NCBI RefSeq assembly: GCF_003319175.1
Contig: NZ_QOHK01000001.1
Coordinates: forward strand, 186,001-250,000
From: Blastococcus sp. TF02-8
GTDB taxonomy: Bacteria > Actinomycetota > Actinomycetes > Mycobacteriales > Geodermatophilaceae
Direction of reading: 5' to 3'
DNA: 64,000 bases
This document shows, in pieces, positions 42,316 through 50,937 of the stretch; the first letter of the stretch is position 1, and each line of letters opens with the position of its first letter. Position numbers and translations under genes: made by a program. The notes below the pieces were generated by a model. That model searched no databases, was not told the origin of the DNA, and worked only from the letters and a program-made list of their open reading frames with translations.

Positions 42316-42737
42316 CGTTCGCGGTAGGCGTCGATGGGGCTGATGAACAAGGCCTCGACGGTGACGGATCCGGGCAGGCCCGGGGCCAGCAAATCGGCCA
42401 TGCCGACCACGCAGGTGATCGACACCGAGACGTCGCCGGGCTGGCCGAGCGGGGCCTGGAAGCCGGCGGTGTCGACGTCGACCGTGGTGTCCTCGCAGCG
42501 CAGATCCTGAGCGGTCAGCGTGCGCTCCGCCTGGGCGCCGGCCAATGTCGCGGCGGTGGCAGCGTCGCGGGCCAGCGAGGCCTCCCGGGCGGCGGCCCGT
42601 GCGGCCTCTTGGACGGCACCCTCGGCGATCTGAGTGCGTCCGGCGACGACGGCGAAGGCCAGCAACAGGAGAAGCGCCGGGGCCAGCAGCGCCAGCTCGA
42701 CCGACACCGACCCTCGCTCCGTGGCCTGGGCCTTCAT
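42312..42737 (-). CDS. TadE-like minor pilin
   Basis: A 141-residue TadE-like protein. ERGSVSVELALLAPALLLLL is the typical prepilin-like N-terminus (Gly-Ser before the hydrophobic helix and Glu at +5). The rest is extracytoplasmic with a pair of Cys (LRCEDTT and ITCVVG), a possible disulfide. The ATG overlaps the upstream stop. Confidence 0.83.
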   Translation of the reverse strand: MKAQATERGSVSVELALLAPALLLLLAFAVVAGRTQIAEGAVQEAARAAAREASLARDAATAATLAGAQAERTLTAQDLRCEDTTVDVDTAGFQAPLGQPGDVSVSITCVVGMADLLAPGLPGSVTVEALFISPIDAYRER

Positions 42738-43198
42738 GGTGTGGGCCGTTCCACTGGACCGATGGCGGTCTGGGTGACCGACCAGCCAGACAGCCCCGGA
42801 AAGAGGCTGAGGGAGGTGCCGGTGACGGTGACCTCGATGCTGCTCGGTGAGCCGGCCACGGTCACGTGCCGGCCGGTGAGCAGGTCCTGCGCGGTCTGGT
42901 CGAGGAAGCCCTCGGCGGCCGACTGGGCGCGCGCAGTCGAGGCGGGCTGCACGCGGCCCTCGCGAGCGCCCTCCTGGGCGGCGCCCAACGCGATGGAGCG
43001 GGCGTAGAACCACAAGGCCGCCTGGATCAGCGTCATCACCAGCAGCAGCACCACGGGGAAGGCGACCGCCAGTTCCACCGACGCCGCACCGCGCTCGCCC
43101 GACATCCGTCGGCGCACCATGCCGCCGGCCCGGCTGCCCTCGGCAGGGCATCGGGGGGACAGGGCCGCAGGGCCCTTCGGGCTGGCGGGGTGAGCCAT
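42734..43198 (-). CDS. TadE-like minor pilin
   Basis: A TadE-like protein with GERGAASVELAVAFPVVLLL near the N-terminus, followed by a helical extracytoplasmic domain. The open frame starts at 43198, but a Met 26 codons inside (MVRRRMSGERG) is a likely true start, as the residues before it are low-complexity. Overlap with the next TadE gene is ATGA. Confidence 0.8.
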   Translation of the reverse strand: MAHPASPKGPAALSPRCPAEGSRAGGMVRRRMSGERGAASVELAVAFPVVLLLVMTLIQAALWFYARSIALGAAQEGAREGRVQPASTARAQSAAEGFLDQTAQDLLTGRHVTVAGSPSSIEVTVTGTSLSLFPGLSGWSVTQTAIGPVERPTP

Positions 43199-43207
43199 GG
43201 GGCCGGG

Positions 43208-43405
43208 CTACTGGATCTGGGCCGACCGAGAGGTGACGGCGTTGGCGATCACGGCCACCAGGGCGACGGCGATGCCGATCAGCGCCACGGTGATGATCAC
43301 CTGCTCGACCGACAGCGAGCCGCGCTCCGGCTCGTCGCGGAGGTCGCGCAGCCGGTCACGCAGCTGCGCGCCGACGACGGTCAGGTGAGTGAGCAGCGAG
43401 GTCAT
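43208..43405 (-). CDS. Small Flp-pilin-like membrane protein
   Basis: A 65-residue protein with a charged N-terminal half (LRDLRDEPERG) and a hydrophobic helix (SVEQVIITVALIGIAVALVA). A Gly-Ser cleavage site before it and Glu at about +4 match Flp/TadE-type prepilins. It is in the position of the major pilin gene. Short but well placed, and upstream of the two TadE genes. Confidence 0.75.
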   Translation of the reverse strand: MTSLLTHLTVVGAQLRDRLRDLRDEPERGSLSVEQVIITVALIGIAVALVAVIANAVTSRSAQIQ

Positions 43406-43435
43406 CGGGGTTCCTCTCGGGTCGGGGTCACCGGG

Positions 43436-44350
43436 TCAGGTGGCCATCAGGCGGGCCAGTGCGGGATAGAGGAAGAGCAGCAGAAAGGCGATCGACAGCA
43501 GGGCGACGGGAGCGGTGAGCTTCTCGCTGGCGGTGTTGGCCGCCGCCTCCTCCTCGGCCAGCAACTGGACCCGCAGCGACTGCGCGCGGGCCCGCAGCGT
43601 CGGCGCGATCGACGCGCCCTCCGAGGCGGCGACCTCGGCGATGTCAGCCACGTCGGCCAGCTCGCCAACACCGGTGTCGGCGGCCATCCGGCGCAGGCCG
43701 TCCCACGGCGGATCGCCGGCCAGCCGTGCGGCGACCAGGGCGTCGGTGATCCGCCGGAACACCCAGCCCTCCCCCACGCCGGCGGCCCGCTCCAAGGCGA
43801 TGGTGGGGCCTTCGCTGGCGTCGCGGCGCAGGCTGACCAGATCCAGATAGGACGCCAGCGCCCGCCGCATCTGACCGCGGGCCTCGGCGGCCTGGTCGCG
43901 TACGACCAGGTCGACGACGAGGAACAACACGCCAGCCAGCGCCAGCGACCCGGCCACCGGCACCGCCACCGGCAGCCGGACGCCGGTCACGCCGAGCACG
44001 GCGGTCACCAGTGGAACGAACACCGCGCCGAAGGCGGCCAGACCGACCTTGCGGGCGGCGTAACCCTCCGGCGTCCAGCCGATCAACGCCAGCGCCTGCG
44101 ACGGCGCACTCCTCCCGGCGGCGGGCAGCCGGGCGGCGGCCCAGGCACCGGCGCGGCCGGTGGCCCGTGCCCACCGGTCGCCTCCCTCCGGCATCGGCCC
44201 GACCGGGACCGGAGCCGCGCTCCCGTCGAGGCGGGCCAGCGCGTCGGCCAACCGCGGCTGCTCGACCACGAGAACGGCCCGCAGCAGCAGGAACGCTCCG
44301 AGACCGACGAGCGCGCCGGAGCCGATCAGCAGCGCCTGGGTGCCGCTCAT
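43436..44350 (-). CDS. tadC: Tad secretion system inner membrane protein TadC
   Basis: A 304-residue type II secretion F-domain protein. The F-domain segment LDLVSLRRDASEGPTIALER and C-terminal helices (APVALLSIAFLLLFLYPAL) match TadC. Start ATG at 44350 overlaps the TadB stop (ATGA); the open frame extending upstream is a shadow. It forms the pilus assembly platform with TadB. Confidence 0.88.
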   Translation of the reverse strand: MSGTQALLIGSGALVGLGAFLLLRAVLVVEQPRLADALARLDGSAAPVPVGPMPEGGDRWARATGRAGAWAAARLPAAGRSAPSQALALIGWTPEGYAARKVGLAAFGAVFVPLVTAVLGVTGVRLPVAVPVAGSLALAGVLFLVVDLVVRDQAAEARGQMRRALASYLDLVSLRRDASEGPTIALERAAGVGEGWVFRRITDALVAARLAGDPPWDGLRRMAADTGVGELADVADIAEVAASEGASIAPTLRARAQSLRVQLLAEEEAAANTASEKLTAPVALLSIAFLLLFLYPALARLMAT

Positions 44351-45258
44351 GGGACCGCCAGCTCGTTCGGCTCGAGACCGGGAACCCGCAGGCTGCGGTC
44401 GGGATCGACCAGGAAGCGTGGGGACGGCGCAGGGGCGGTGAGCCGGCGCATCCACAGCAGGCAGGCGACGATCAGCCCGGCGATAGCGGCCAGCACCAGT
44501 TGCCCGACTCCCGTGCCGTAGGGAGCCAGGTAGTCGCCGTTGAGCGCGGCCAGCCCGGAAGCGGCGACGGTGATCAGCAGCAGCCACCGGGCGTTCGCGC
44601 GGGGCTTGGCGCGGTCGGCCTCGACCTTGCGCCGCATGGTTACGTCCTCGGTAAGGCTTCCCGCCAGCTCGGTCAGCACCCGCGCCAGCCCCGGCCCGCG
44701 CAGCTCCGCACCCAGCAACAGGGCGGCGACGACCAGGTCCCCGGCGGCGTCGTCGAGCTCGTCGGCGAAGGCCAGCAGCGCCCGGGACGTCGGCCAGCGC
44801 GCCTGAAGCCGCGCGGCCAGTGCCGCCACCTCCGCCGCGATCGGCTCGGGGGCGGTGCGGGCCGAACGAATCAGCGTCTGCTCCAGCCCGCCGCCCGCAG
44901 CCAGTACGTCGGAGGTGCGGCGCACCCACTCCTGCAGCGCCTCCAGCCGCTCCACCGTGGCGTTACCGCCGGAGAACTGCGCCAGCAGCCACGGCACACC
45001 GATCACCGCCAACCCGGTCAGCACGCCAGCGACCGGCCAGCCCGAGGCCAGCCACACCACCGCCGCCGCGGCGGCGGCGGCCACCCACAGCGCCCGCTGC
45101 CGCCGCACCGCCGGGCGGTCCGCCCGCGCCGTCGGACGCGGCTGGCGGCGCCGCGGCCGAGCCGGCGGTTCGGGGGCGGTGAGGGCGTGGGCGGCCAGCA
45201 GCAGGCCGCCCACGAGCAGCGCCCCGCAGACGCCGGCAAGCAACCCCGTGCCGCTCAT
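44347..45258 (-). CDS. tadB: Tad secretion system inner membrane protein TadB
   Basis: A 303-residue F-domain protein: EALQEWVRRTSDVLAAGGGL, LADELDD-type segment, then MRRKVEADRAKPRANARWLL and ITVAASGLAAL. It has TM helices at both ends, as in TadB. The ATG at 45258 overlaps the TadA stop (ATGA). Confidence 0.88.
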   Translation of the reverse strand: MSGTGLLAGVCGALLVGGLLLAAHALTAPEPPARPRRRQPRPTARADRPAVRRQRALWVAAAAAAAVVWLASGWPVAGVLTGLAVIGVPWLLAQFSGGNATVERLEALQEWVRRTSDVLAAGGGLEQTLIRSARTAPEPIAAEVAALAARLQARWPTSRALLAFADELDDAAGDLVVAALLLGAELRGPGLARVLTELAGSLTEDVTMRRKVEADRAKPRANARWLLLITVAASGLAALNGDYLAPYGTGVGQLVLAAIAGLIVACLLWMRRLTAPAPSPRFLVDPDRSLRVPGLEPNELAVP

Positions 45259-46676
45259 CGTCGTCCCCCGACGGCGCCGGCCCAGCGACCGTGGCCTGGC
45301 CGGAGCCAGTCGGGATCGAAGCCCACCCGGACGTAGTCGGCCAGGTCCACCGGATCGTGCTCGGGTACTGCCCGTCCGTCGGGCCCCGGGGCGAAGACGT
45401 CGGTGACGGCCGGGCGCCCGCCCTCCCCGATGCCGTTGCACTCGAGGACCTGGCTGACGAACCGGTGCCGCTCGCCCCCGACCCACCGTTCGTCCACCGT
45501 GGTGATGTGCACGATCAGGTCGATCGCCGACGCACAGGACCGGTAGGCATGCTCCGGGGTGACCGCGGCGCGGCCCCGCATGCACAGGTTGGCCAGCCGC
45601 TCGAGGGCGTGGTGGGCTGAGCGGGCGTGCAGGGTGCAGGCCGAGCCGCCCTCCCCCGCCTCCATCACCTCGATCAGCGGCCACGCCTCCTCGCCGCGCA
45701 CCTCGCCGAGCCACACGCGACTGACGTTCATGACCAGCGCCTGCTCGACCAGCTCGGTCAGCGTCACCTCGCCGAGGCGGCGGCCGTCGGGGCCGCGCTC
45801 GCCGGTGCCCTCCCGGGCCTCGAACGGCACCACCCTCGGATGCCGGTCGGGCAGCTCGTGCAGCAGCAGCTCGAAATGCTTCTCGATCGTGGCCAGGTGC
45901 TCCTCGACCGGCAGCTCGTTGGCCAGCGCCCGCAGCATCAGCGTCTTGCCAGCAGCCTGGGCACCGGTGACGACGATGTTCTTGCGCGCCCGCACCGCCG
46001 CCCGCAGGAACTCGGCCAGCGGCCGGTCGATCGCCCGCAGACCCACCATGTCGTCGAGGTCGACGTTGCGGATCCGGTGTCGGCGGATCACCAGCTGCGG
46101 CCGCGGAACCGTCTCGATGACTGCGGCCAACCGGGACCCGTCGGGCAGGCGCATGGTGAGCAGCGGGCTGGCCGTGGTCAGCGTCCGCTCCGCGCGACCC
46201 AGCCGAGCGGCGATGTGCTGCAGCTGCCGCACCAGCTCTTCGTCGGAGTCGGCGATCGGGTCGACGCGCACGTCCCGGCCGTCGGCGTAGCCGATCCACA
46301 CGTTGTCGTGCCCGTGTGCCTCGATGTTCTCCACCTGCGGGTCGTCCACGTAGGGCTGCAGCCGGCCGAGCCCGAACTGGGCGGCGAACACCGCCTCGGC
46401 GATCACCCTCTCCTCGGCCGGCGTGGGAACCACCTGCCCGCCGCGCATCCGCTGTCGGACCAACTCGTCGACGCCGTCCTGGACGAGCGTGCGGGCCAGC
46501 TCCTGTTGCGCCACCGTGCTGAGCGTCGGGCGGCGCTTGAGCTCCTCGGCCAGTGCCGTCGCGGTCGCCTCGTGCAGCCGACGCACCAGCGTCCAGTCCA
46601 CCCCCACCGGTGATGCGTCCGCTCGTCGAGGCACGGTGCCAGCGCTGAGCAGGTCGGTGGTGTGGTCAGCGGGCAT
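45255..46676 (-). CDS. tadA: Tad pilus assembly ATPase TadA (CpaF)
   Basis: A 473-residue secretion ATPase. Walker A ITVVTGAQAAGKTLML lies near residue 237 (the first residues are KNIVVTG), the Asp box is EHLATIEKHFELLLHELPD, and the His box is GGSACTLHARSAHHALERLA. It drives pilus assembly. The gene overlaps the CpaE-like stop by 11 bases and TadB by ATGA. Confidence 0.92.
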   Translation of the reverse strand: MPADHTTDLLSAGTVPRRADASPVGVDWTLVRRLHEATATALAEELKRRPTLSTVAQQELARTLVQDGVDELVRQRMRGGQVVPTPAEERVIAEAVFAAQFGLGRLQPYVDDPQVENIEAHGHDNVWIGYADGRDVRVDPIADSDEELVRQLQHIAARLGRAERTLTTASPLLTMRLPDGSRLAAVIETVPRPQLVIRRHRIRNVDLDDMVGLRAIDRPLAEFLRAAVRARKNIVVTGAQAAGKTLMLRALANELPVEEHLATIEKHFELLLHELPDRHPRVVPFEAREGTGERGPDGRRLGEVTLTELVEQALVMNVSRVWLGEVRGEEAWPLIEVMEAGEGGSACTLHARSAHHALERLANLCMRGRAAVTPEHAYRSCASAIDLIVHITTVDERWVGGERHRFVSQVLECNGIGEGGRPAVTDVFAPGPDGRAVPEHDPVDLADYVRVGFDPDWLRPGHGRWAGAVGGRR

Positions 46677-47469
46677 GGCTGCCCCCGAACATGGTTGCGG
46701 GCGCAGGCACGGGCGCGAACGGTGGTGTCAACCTGGATTCGTGCGCCGCGGCCAACTCGACCAACCGGGTCGCGACCGTCCGGGCGGCTCGTAGCAGCGG
46801 CGACTGGGCGAACAGCCGGCCCGCCGGCGCGCCGTCGCTGAGCACTGCCGCCGCCTTCAGATCCCGCGGCAGCGAACCGACCGATGGAACGCCGAGTGCC
46901 TCACTGATCTCTCGCTCGCCGTACGGCTCCCCCGGCCCGATCACCAGGGTGACCAGCATGCCCGGGCACGCTGCCGGCTCTCGCAGTTCGGCGATCGCCT
47001 GCGTCGCCGCACGCACGGCGCGAAGCGTGGAGCCGGCGGCCACCACGACGACGGCAGCCCGCTGGACCACGGCGGCCGGGAAGTGCTGAGCGCGCAGCCG
47101 CCCGCAGTCCGCTACCACGTCCACGGCGCCGTCCTCCACCGCCGCCAGCACGGCGGCCAGGCGGTTCCAGTCCACGTGTCGGGCGCCGGCGGGGTCGGCC
47201 AGGCCGGGTAGGAGCCGCGCACGCCCCTCGGAGTCGAGCCGCAACATCTGACTGTCCAGGTGCCGGGCCAGCCCGCCCCGCCGCGCCGCGAGCTCCAAGT
47301 CTGCGAGCCCGCCCGCGAACGGCTCACCTCGGCCGTATCCCGCCAGCACGTCCCCGCCGGCCGGATCCAGCTCGGCCAGGACCACCGGACGAGGCCAGGA
47401 CAACGCCAGCGCCAGGCCGCTGGTGGTCACCCCGGGTGCACCCTTGGCCGAGCACAGCGCGATCAACAC
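46666..47469 (-). CDS. CpaE-like ParA/MinD ATPase of Tad locus
   Basis: A 267-residue P-loop ATPase with a weakened Walker A (ALCSAKGAPGVTTSGLALAL; lysine retained early as AKG, no GKT/S). ELDPAGGD and VVADCGRLR follow the MinD pattern. It probably positions the Tad machinery. Ends 11 bases inside TadA. Confidence 0.78.
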   Translation of the reverse strand: MLIALCSAKGAPGVTTSGLALALSWPRPVVLAELDPAGGDVLAGYGRGEPFAGGLADLELAARRGGLARHLDSQMLRLDSEGRARLLPGLADPAGARHVDWNRLAAVLAAVEDGAVDVVADCGRLRAQHFPAAVVQRAAVVVVAAGSTLRAVRAATQAIAELREPAACPGMLVTLVIGPGEPYGEREISEALGVPSVGSLPRDLKAAAVLSDGAPAGRLFAQSPLLRAARTVATRLVELAAAHESRLTPPFAPVPAPATMFGGSHAR

Positions 47470-47478
47470 GGCGGCCGC

Positions 47479-48162
47479 CTACTCGCCGGCCACCACGACG
47501 ATGGCGATGAGGCCGGCAGCGGCGCGGGCGGCGACGTCCGGCCCGTCGGCTGCGTCGACCAGCACGTCGACAACCCGCAGCCCGTCGGTTCCCGGAGGGC
47601 CAGCCTTGACCACGGTCGCTTGCACCACGCTGGGGGCTCCTTCGGTCGGGGCTGGAGCGCTGCCCGCGGCCACGGGCACCAGGAGGACGTCGTCGCCCGG
47701 CCGCAGCGGGGTCGTCGGTAGTTGCACGAGAGACACACCGACCCCGATCAGCTGCTGTCCGGGAGCCGGGAGGCGCTCATCGGTCAGGGCGTCGCGCGTG
47801 AGCAACGAACCCGGCTTCAGGGTGGTCGTCGCGACCAGGCCGATCACTTCGTGACGGTCGACGTACGGAATGGGCTCCAACGCCGGATCGGCCGAGATCC
47901 TCGCTTCTACGAGGTCGGCAGCGGTGAGGGCCTGCCCCCAGGGCACCTCGCGTGCGATCGCGATCACGGCGGTCGTCTGGCCCAGCGAGGTCGCCAGATA
48001 GGTCGCCCCAAGGGCACCGAGCACCACCATGCTCATGGCCAATGCGAGGAGGGCGGGACGGCGCCGGCGACGAGGTGGCGGCAGCACCGGCGCGCGAGGC
48101 AGGCCATGCACCTCCGCCGGAGAGGGCGCTGCGCCGGTCGTCGCCGGCTGGGTCCGGGTCAT
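47479..48162 (-). CDS. SAF-domain (CpaB-like) pilus protein
   Basis: A 227-residue membrane-anchored protein: one helix (LLALAMSMVVLGALGATYL), then an SAF/CpaB-like domain (AREVPWGQALTAADLVEARI, GLVATTTLKPGSLLTRDAL). CpaB-type proteins work with the pilus outer channel; in a monoderm the role is likely at the cell wall. Overlap with the next gene upstream is four bases. Confidence 0.8.
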   Translation of the reverse strand: MTRTQPATTGAAPSPAEVHGLPRAPVLPPPRRRRRPALLALAMSMVVLGALGATYLATSLGQTTAVIAIAREVPWGQALTAADLVEARISADPALEPIPYVDRHEVIGLVATTTLKPGSLLTRDALTDERLPAPGQQLIGVGVSLVQLPTTPLRPGDDVLLVPVAAGSAPAPTEGAPSVVQATVVKAGPPGTDGLRVVDVLVDAADGPDVAARAAAGLIAIVVVAGE

Positions 48163-49064
48163 CGGCTTCCGTCCTGATTGAGGACGTGCAGCTCACCGAC
48201 GAACAACTCCGCCGAAGAGGACAACTCCAGCGTCTCGGTGCCCGACAGCCCACCACCGGACCAGGTGATCGTCCACGTGCTCGTCGCGGTGATGGGCCAC
48301 GGGCCACCGCCCGGTACGTGTCGGCTCGACGCCTGCGCATACACATGGCCGCAGTCCGGAGACGCGCCTTCGGTGCCCTGCACGTACGGCGTCCCGAGGC
48401 CGCAGGTGACGATGTGCCCGTCGCCCATGTTCCAGAGGACCTGGCTGACCCGAGCCTCGGCGGTCACCGTCACGCCTCCAGCGGAGGCAGAGGCCTGGAC
48501 AGGGCCAGTCGTCTCTGTTGTGCGTCCGACCCACATCCACACGGGTAGCCCCACCAGTCCGCTGCGGGACGCCGGCGGTGGTGCCATCCCGATGTCCGGC
48601 GCTTTCAGGGCCATGGATGCGATCGCCTGCTGAGCGAGGAGGCGAGGGTCCACCGTCGGTGCGCCGGGTGCTCCGGCACCATTCGACAGAAAGATCAGGC
48701 CGGTCCACAGGCCGGATCCCAAACCCGCCGGGTCCGGACATGTGAAGACCCAGATCATCCCGTCTTCCGGACGATGTCCGGCCCATACCGGGTGCCCGAT
48801 CGAAGGCTGAGGATCGGCAACGGCTCTCGTGCAAGTGGGCGGAGGCGGGGACGCCTCTCCGACTGCCGGCTGCTCCACGCCGGCGTTGACGTCGTTGTCC
48901 CCACCCGCGCCTTGTCCGGGGGCAGTTACCTGGACCAGACAGATACCGGTCTGTGCGTCCCTCTGCGCGCACTCCACGGGTGGAGCTGCGATTGCAGTGT
49001 CCAGCCCGCCGCAGACGGTGAAGATCGCGACCGCGAGCAGGACCACGCGGCGCGACGTCAGCAT
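48159..49064 (-). CDS. Secreted unknown protein of Tad operon
   Basis: A 301-residue protein with a signal peptide (RVVLLAVAIFTVCGGLDTAI) and a secreted domain with several Cys (PPVECAQRDAQTGICLV, PTCTRA, FTCPDP, ITC-type) likely disulfide-bonded. Central region is Pro/Gly/Ser-rich. No family recognised. Its ATG overlaps the stop of the lipoprotein gene by seven bases. Confidence 0.7.
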   Translation of the reverse strand: MLTSRRVVLLAVAIFTVCGGLDTAIAAPPVECAQRDAQTGICLVQVTAPGQGAGGDNDVNAGVEQPAVGEASPPPPTCTRAVADPQPSIGHPVWAGHRPEDGMIWVFTCPDPAGLGSGLWTGLIFLSNGAGAPGAPTVDPRLLAQQAIASMALKAPDIGMAPPPASRSGLVGLPVWMWVGRTTETTGPVQASASAGGVTVTAEARVSQVLWNMGDGHIVTCGLGTPYVQGTEGASPDCGHVYAQASSRHVPGGGPWPITATSTWTITWSGGGLSGTETLELSSSAELFVGELHVLNQDGSR

Positions 49065-49657
49065 GGTCGATCCGTGTGCGGATTCAACTCGTTGACCAGC
49101 CAAGGGGCTCCCGGTTCCGCCTCGTAGCGCGTGACGGTGATGTCCCACGCGTACCGCGGCGGAGTTCCGGGCGGCACGACCTCCCCGGTCTCGACCCTCA
49201 CCACGCGCGTGCTCTCGCTGTCGTAGCAGCCGGTGATCCTGACGGTGGGCCCCTCGGGAGCCGTCAGGTCGACGTCGGTGACCTCCAGGTCGACCGCGGT
49301 GTCGCCTTCCTGACGGAGTCCGAGGGCTGCGTAGTCCCGTACCGCCGTGACGGCGAGCAGCGCGGCGGGGTCACCCGAGAACTGCCGGATCTCCGGCTCC
49401 CAGTCCCTGGCGCCTGGGTCCTTCTTGGCCGCGTCCGTGACGCGCAGCATCTCGTTGACGACCACGGTGGCAGCTGTTGCCGCCTCGTCTTCGGGCGTCG
49501 GTGCGTTGCTCGTGGCAGGAGCGGTCGTCGAATTGCGCGCAGAAGAGGACGACGTCGCGCTCGGCGTCGAGCCCTCGGAACCGGCCTCGCCCGCCGTGCA
49601 ACCGACGAGGGGCAGCAGCGCAAGGAGAGCCCCAGCCGCCCATCGCCGCCTGGTCAT
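49058..49657 (-). CDS. Lipoprotein, unknown
   Basis: A 199-residue lipoprotein: signal and lipobox LLALLPLVGC, Cys at residue 20, then a Ser/Thr-rich linker and a globular domain (IRQFSGDPAALLAVTAVRDY). It is coupled to the 41-aa gene upstream (ATGA) and the secreted protein downstream. Function unknown; anchored outside the membrane. Confidence 0.78.
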   Translation of the reverse strand: MTRRRWAAGALLALLPLVGCTAGEAGSEGSTPSATSSSSARNSTTAPATSNAPTPEDEAATAATVVVNEMLRVTDAAKKDPGARDWEPEIRQFSGDPAALLAVTAVRDYAALGLRQEGDTAVDLEVTDVDLTAPEGPTVRITGCYDSESTRVVRVETGEVVPPGTPPRYAWDITVTRYEAEPGAPWLVNELNPHTDRPC

Positions 49658-49779
49658 CGCGACTGTCCTCGCAGAATCGGCAGATCACGCTTCGGCACGA
49701 GGATGATTGCCAGCGGTCGGGGGACGCGGCTCCGGAGCACGCCGTCCAGAGCCGCGCTCGACTTCGTCGTGCGGGCCAT
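49654..49779 (-). CDS. Small 41-residue protein coupled to the lipoprotein gene
   Basis: A short basic peptide opening MARTTKSSAALDGVLRSRVP. Its ATG at 49779 is preceded by GGGGGAGGTG, a strong ribosome site, and its stop overlaps the lipoprotein ATG (ATGA). These two features make it more credible than an ordinary short frame. No family recognised. Confidence 0.55.
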   Translation of the reverse strand: MARTTKSSAALDGVLRSRVPRPLAIILVPKRDLPILRGQSR

Positions 49780-49864
49780 GGGCACCTCCCCCGGGCAATG
49801 TGCGCGGGAAATTACCACCGGGATCGTCCGTGGAGGCAGCCTCTTTCTCCAGTAATTCTCCAGT

Positions 49865-50317
49865 TCAGCCCTGGAAAGTCGCCGTGGCCGCGTGGTCTCT
49901 GCGAGAGCGGCGGACGGCCGCCTCCAGACGCGGGATATCCACCCCCAGAACCTGGCTGATGGCGGCGACCACTTTGGTCGAGGGATCCGCCCCGGGGCGG
50001 CCGTCCTCCAGACGTACATATGTCATGACCGACAACCCGGGGCCAGTCACCTCGTTCGTGGCGAGTCCGGCCGCCAAGCGCAGAGCCGCCAACGGCGGGT
50101 CGTCGCGGTCGACGTCGAGGAGATACAAGGGGTCGACGCCCAGCGCGGCCGCCAGCCGCGGTACGAAGCGGGGTCGCGGACGCTCGAGTCCCGTCTCCCA
50201 GACCCGGATGCGCACCGGACTGGAGAGCTCCAGTTTCGTGGCCAGTTCTTCTCTGGTGAGGCCGACGGCCTCACGGGCAGCCTGCAGGCGGTCGCCTCGA
50301 AGCAGCGGCCGCGCCAC
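49865..50317 (-). CDS. XRE-family transcriptional regulator at head of Tad operon
   Basis: A 150-residue protein with a clear HTH_XRE: LQAAREAVGLTREELATKLE followed by SPVRIRVWETGLERPRP and FVPRLAAALGVDPLYLLDVD. The C-terminal half is unlike standard domains (ATNEVTGPGLSVMTYVRLED, DPSTKVVAAISQVLGV). It may regulate the Tad operon downstream on the same strand; no operator is evident. It starts with GTG. Confidence 0.87.
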   Translation of the reverse strand: MARPLLRGDRLQAAREAVGLTREELATKLELSSPVRIRVWETGLERPRPRFVPRLAAALGVDPLYLLDVDRDDPPLAALRLAAGLATNEVTGPGLSVMTYVRLEDGRPGADPSTKVVAAISQVLGVDIPRLEAAVRRSRRDHAATATFQG

Positions 50318-50937
50318 GGCAGCTCCCCATCACCCGATCGGTGGACACCCGCCCCGTGGCGCCGAACCCTAATGCCCGGTGCTCGCCTCGATGCGACAAG
50401 CGCCTCGTCACCGGCGCGGCGCGGCCGTGCGTCGCTGTGCGACCCAGACCCGGAGCGGGATGTGCAGCAGCCGCGGTCGGAGACCCGGCGTCGGATCCTC
50501 CCGTTGTCCAACGCGGCTCTCGTCCAACTGGAGGACTTCTGCAGAGATTCCGAAAGACTGCGCAGTTGCCTCCGAAACGGACTAGTGGCCGAAGGGCGGA
50601 CCGATCCGGCGAAACAACTTCGCCTCGCCAGTCTGGGCACCTGCACGGAGGCCGCCGGCCCCCCGGTTGGCTCTCGCCTGCATGACCTGCGCGGCTGAGG
50701 GGCCACCATGGCGGCCCGGCATGGAGCCACGACCGAGGAGCTGATGCACCGGCTCGGACACGCCTTCCCGGCCGCGGCCCTGCGCTGCCCGCGCCGAACA
50801 GGAACGTGATGCCGCCCTTGCCGCCGCCATGAGCGCAGCGCTGGTGGGGTCGAAAGGCACGACCTCGCCCGACGGATCTTCTGTCGTTGCCCGAGGCACA
50901 TGACGCCATCGTCGTTCTCGGCCGAGGCGCAACCAGG
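50318..50937. other. Intergenic between the XRE gene and the complex I-like operon
   Basis: 620 bases with no supported gene. Frames on both strands crossing it are Arg/Ser/Pro-rich shadows. The palindrome CTCGGCCGAG at 50917-50926 lies just past nuoN, too perfect and loop-less to be a firm terminator. The promoter of the Tad operon should be here, and this may mark an element boundary. Confidence 0.4.

Noticed and set aside
42866-44521. 551-residue plus-strand frame opposite the Tad genes
   Set aside because: His/Gln/Arg-rich shadow; the minus strand carries TadC/TadE sequences.
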